Shown: piece after piece, positions 61,216-64,000 of the stretch
Layout of the letters: each line of letters begins with the position of its first letter
Numbering within the stretch: position 1 is the first letter of the stretch
NCBI GenBank assembly: GCA_963589615.1
Contig: CAVALA010000001.1
Location: 62,001-126,000, forward strand
Direction of reading: 5' to 3'
Length of the DNA: 64,000 bases
DNA from: Alloprevotella timonensis_A
GTDB taxonomy: Bacteria; Bacteroidota; Bacteroidia; Bacteroidales; Bacteroidaceae
Notes under the pieces: model-generated
Databases searched by the model: none
Told to the model about the DNA's origin: nothing
What the model saw: the letters and a program-made list of their open reading frames with translations, nothing else
Translations under genes and position numbers: made by a program

Positions 61216-62253
61216 TTAGGCTAAAAAGCAAAGACTATAACCAATCGCCAAGCCGATACACCACACGAGTATATGTGTATTCTGCGCTGTTCCGCGTTGG
61301 CAGTGTTCAGAGCGTTCCACGGTGATAGCCAATAGACTGGCACTTGCCGTCGAAAGTCCTGCAGCCGACAGGAAAAGCGCGGCTACTAGCCCATACACCT
61401 GCGTAGCAGCAAAAGCGTAAATCGTCAAAGACAACACAGTCAAGAGATAACCCACACATAGGTGCGTAAAATTGCGGTGAAGACTTTTCTTTCTACTGTC
61501 CACGACACACGACACTAAGCAACCTCCCAATATTGCTATAAGTTCCGATACACTTGTGGCATAATAAAGCAAGCAACCCGCAAGAAGCGAAACGGGAAGA
61601 AGCATCAGCATGCGCGGCCATGAAGAGGGAAGGAAGAAACGGTCGAGCGTAAATGCTGGCATTTTCACAGGGGCTTTGACCGGAATTGTGGTCTGTGCAA
61701 CAAACACGTAGGAAAGCGCAAGTGCACAAAGCGACCACCCAAATCCGGAAGCCACGCCAAGACTGTTTACGAGGACTACACCTGCCAATAATCCGGAAGG
61801 AATACCTAGACGTGTGGTCCACCCATATACACAATCGCCTTTTGTTCGCTGGGCAGAAAGGAGCATATCATTGACTATGGTTCCGCCCATTGATATTTGC
61901 GAAACTCCATATGCAGCGCCTTCAACTAATGCAAAGAAAGGAATAGCCGAAGCGTAGTCAACCGGCAGCAACATGATGGCAAAAGTGGAAAGGGCCACAA
62001 CAAACACCGAATTGAGATACAATGCCTTTCGCTTGTGTTTCTCAAGCCAATGGGCGCAAAACGGGCCTTGGAGAACCATGCCCAACGCAAAAGCAACGAT
62101 GCATTGAATCGAAAGCCCATGTGCGTCGGCAAAGAGATCCAACCTGTGCGAGAAAAGCGGAATCTGTGCGAAGACAAAAGCGTGGAGCAACCAATTTGCA
62201 ATGCACATGTTGATAAATCGCGTGCTCCGCAACGGATTGTGAACTTGCGTCAT
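61216..62253 (-). CDS. MFS-type transporter
   Basis: This 345-residue integral membrane protein has about eleven hydrophobic helices, shorter than the usual 12-helix major facilitator protein. Loops such as HWLEKHKRKALYLN between the early helices resemble the MFS A-motif region. The substrate is unknown. It starts 5 bp after panB, so it is cotranscribed; a role in pantothenate or a precursor is possible but only inferred from this linkage. Confidence 0.7.
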   Translation of the reverse strand: MTQVHNPLRSTRFINMCIANWLLHAFVFAQIPLFSHRLDLFADAHGLSIQCIVAFALGMVLQGPFCAHWLEKHKRKALYLNSVFVVALSTFAIMLLPVDYASAIPFFALVEGAAYGVSQISMGGTIVNDMLLSAQRTKGDCVYGWTTRLGIPSGLLAGVVLVNSLGVASGFGWSLCALALSYVFVAQTTIPVKAPVKMPAFTLDRFFLPSSWPRMLMLLPVSLLAGCLLYYATSVSELIAILGGCLVSCVVDSRKKSLHRNFTHLCVGYLLTVLSLTIYAFAATQVYGLVAALFLSAAGLSTASASLLAITVERSEHCQRGTAQNTHILVWCIGLAIGYSLCFLA

Positions 62254-62258
62254 GATAA

Positions 62259-63077
62259 TTAGTAACTTTCGCTTTCATTGGGAAAGCTGCCGTCCTTCAC
62301 ATCGCTTACATACTGACCGACCGCATCGGTCATAACGCTGAAAAGGTCGGCATACTTGCGAAGGAACTTTGGCGAAAAACCATTGTTCATGCCTAACATA
62401 TCCTGCACCACAAGCACTTGGCCATCTGCAGCACCACCACCGATTCCTATAATGGGGACATCTACGCTTTGAACGGCTTTAGTGGTAAGTTGCGCCGGTA
62501 TTTTCTCCAGAACGATGGCACTGACTCCGGCCTGAGCAAGGAGTTTGACGTCGGAGATCAGTTTCTGTGCCTCACCTTCTTCTTTGGCACGAAGACCAAA
62601 TCCGCCAAATTTATTGACGCTCTGTGGGGTAAGACCGAGGTGTCCCACTACGGGAATTCCGGCACGCAGTATAGCACGCACGGAATCAATTATTTCTTCG
62701 CCGCCTTCAAGTTTCACGGCATCAACACCTGTTTCCTTCATTATACGTATAGCATTACGTACGGATTCGTCGGGACTTACCTGATAGGTACCAAAAGGCA
62801 TGTCGCAAACGACAAATGCACGTTTCACACCACGCGCAACAGAACGAGCAAAGACTATCATTTCGTCGAGCGAAACGGGAATTGTCGTGTCATTGCCGAG
62901 CATCACGTTGGATGCGCTGTCGCCAATGAGTATACTGTCCACACCTGCGGCATCTACGATAGAGGCTGTTGTGTAGTCGTAGGAAGTGAGCATGGCAATC
63001 TTCTTGCCTTCAGCTTTCATCTGCTTAAGACGGGGAGCTGTAATCTTTTTCTTGTCTTCTACTAAATATCCAGACAT
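62259..63077 (-). CDS. panB: 3-methyl-2-oxobutanoate hydroxymethyltransferase
   Basis: This 272-residue enzyme makes ketopantoate from alpha-ketoisovalerate, the first committed step to pantothenate and CoA. Motifs are MLTSYDYTTASIVDAAGVDSI, DSASNVMLGNDTTIPV, AVKLEGGEE, GHLGLTPQSVNKFGGF and IGIGGGAADGQVLV. Length is standard. It is the first gene of a pair with the MFS transporter; panC and panD are not in the window. Confidence 0.93.
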   Translation of the reverse strand: MSGYLVEDKKKITAPRLKQMKAEGKKIAMLTSYDYTTASIVDAAGVDSILIGDSASNVMLGNDTTIPVSLDEMIVFARSVARGVKRAFVVCDMPFGTYQVSPDESVRNAIRIMKETGVDAVKLEGGEEIIDSVRAILRAGIPVVGHLGLTPQSVNKFGGFGLRAKEEGEAQKLISDVKLLAQAGVSAIVLEKIPAQLTTKAVQSVDVPIIGIGGGAADGQVLVVQDMLGMNNGFSPKFLRKYADLFSVMTDAVGQYVSDVKDGSFPNESESY

Positions 63078-63221
63078 GATATTGTATGTATAGTGATTGT
63101 GTGCGAGTTAGGTTGCAGTAAATTGGCTTCTAAACCAATGCTTACACATGTTTCTTTCTATGTCTTTCAAGCCAGTGCTGGCCATAATGCCGGCTTTATT
63201 TGCTCTTACTGCAAATGGTTG

Positions 63222-63860
63222 TTAGACGTTGAAGAAATCGTTGGGCGTTACATTCCGGAAGTCCTCTAACGTTTCGTGACAAAGGTTGCGAATGCTCTCT
63301 TCCGAATTACTCGTGGTCAGTCCTACCACATGTGCACCACTTGACATTCCTGCGCGCAAACCATTGAACGAATCTTCAAATACTACGCAGTCTTTCGGAT
63401 TACAATCCAATTTTTCAGCGGCACCTATGTAGCAATCAGGAAAAGGCTTGGAACGCTTTGTGTCCTCTGAAGTAAAAATGCGGTCAAAGTGGCTTGCAAA
63501 ATCGGGATGAACACGATAGAGCGACTCCATCTTTACAACATTAGAACTGGTAACCACTGCAGTTTTCACACCTGCCGCCCGAAGAGCATCAACAAATTCG
63601 AGAACACCAGGAACAAATGGATAGTCCATCGAAGCTTCATATTCATCAAGTTCATGAACAATGCGCTCTTGTGCTGCAATATCGCCCGAATAATACTTCT
63701 CGAATATTTGCACAAGAGTTGAGCCTTTCACATCAAAGGCAAAGGTCGGATTGTGCGGAAAGTCCTGTTTCCCAATTTTTTCCCAAAGGAGGGTATACTG
63801 CGGCTCTGTATCCACAATTACTCCATCGAGATCGAATAGTGCAGCTAAGAGTTTAGACAT
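63222..63860 (-). CDS. HAD-superfamily phosphatase/phosphoglucomutase-like
   Basis: From the ATG at 63860 this is a 212-residue HAD subfamily I protein. The nucleophile motif is FDLDGVIVDTEPQY (DxD), then VTSSNVVKMES, KPFPDCYIGAAEKLDCNPKDCVVFEDSFNGLRAG completes motifs III and IV. It resembles beta-phosphoglucomutase or 2-deoxyglucose-6-phosphatase-type enzymes; the substrate is open. A start at 63893 would add 11 residues and overlap a possible -7 box at 63898-63891. Confidence 0.82.
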   Translation of the reverse strand: MSKLLAALFDLDGVIVDTEPQYTLLWEKIGKQDFPHNPTFAFDVKGSTLVQIFEKYYSGDIAAQERIVHELDEYEASMDYPFVPGVLEFVDALRAAGVKTAVVTSSNVVKMESLYRVHPDFASHFDRIFTSEDTKRSKPFPDCYIGAAEKLDCNPKDCVVFEDSFNGLRAGMSSGAHVVGLTTSNSEESIRNLCHETLEDFRNVTPNDFFNV

Positions 63861-64000
63861 AAATATGGTTGATCTTGTGATTTTGTCACGCAAAAGTACA
63901 AAGTTTTTCCGTTATAGTGTACTTCCACGCTCCATAATGCCTTGAAATTGCCTACTCACAATCATTTCTTACACTCCTTTTTTTAACACTGAGAATCGCG
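63861..64000. other. end-of-window intergenic stretch
   Basis: No gene is visible. A TACTTTTG box on the minus strand (63898-63891) is the likely -7 element of the HAD gene. Nothing else recognisable is present. Confidence 0.4.

Overview
The window looks like a chromosomal segment of a Bacteroidales bacterium, probably Prevotellaceae-like. The evidence is the Bat aerotolerance operon, several families largely confined to Bacteroidetes (DUF4924, DUF4293, DUF4296, DUF4421, DUF5686, an Rpb6-like omega subunit, a DksA-like protein without a zinc finger), promoter boxes of the TAnnTTTG type in place of the E. coli -10, type IX-secretion-like C-terminal tails, and starts without clear Shine-Dalgarno sequences. 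The genus assignment is inference. Base composition and gene style look even throughout. I saw no insertion sequence, prophage, CRISPR array, tRNA or rRNA.

Layout. 1-2131: end of a DUF4924 gene, a LysE-type exporter and a DUF1460 lipoprotein. 2300-11671: the Bat operon (MoxR ATPase, DUF58 protein, a membrane-anchored partner, batA, batB, batC, batD, batE) with a PAP2 lipid phosphatase behind it. 11764-19980: core genes bamD, rpoZ, DUF4293, ssb, a phosphopantetheinyl transferase, an ABC-F ATPase, grpE, dnaJ and folC. 20164-25020: nagA facing a large secreted GH89 alpha-N-acetylglucosaminidase across a shared terminator; both act on N-acetylglucosamine compounds. 25063-34723, all on the minus strand: an HD hydrolase, cca, a small lipoprotein, a DUF5686 outer-membrane protein, a RelA/SpoT homologue with a degenerate hydrolase domain, an HD protein and an EamA transporter. 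34881-36991: two exported proteins of unknown function. 37226-39933: a threonylcarbamoyl-AMP synthase, Maf, KdsC and a DUF2520 protein, the last with an unusual interleaved-repeat leader.

40250-44840: a LolA-like protein, trxB, a uracil-DNA-glycosylase-family protein, a DUF4421 barrel and a Gfo/Idh/MocA oxidoreductase. 45287-51530: mutS2 diverging from hpt-adk-obgE-pgeF. 51645-54946: a tiny exported protein that is almost only a sorting-domain-like fold, then a TPP-riboswitch-controlled thiE-thiC locus. 55099-61061, minus strand: ileS, a DksA-like protein, lspA, DUF4296 and a small unknown protein. 61216-63860: an MFS transporter, panB and a HAD phosphatase.

Most of the window is housekeeping, envelope and cofactor biology, and I did not find a clear, self-contained new system. 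The best leads are an ABC-F protein whose sequence predicts only one working composite ATP site, a pair of related long intergenic palindromes, the interleaved repeats in the leader of the DUF2520 gene, a sorting-domain-only secreted protein, and the hydrolase-degenerate Rel protein.
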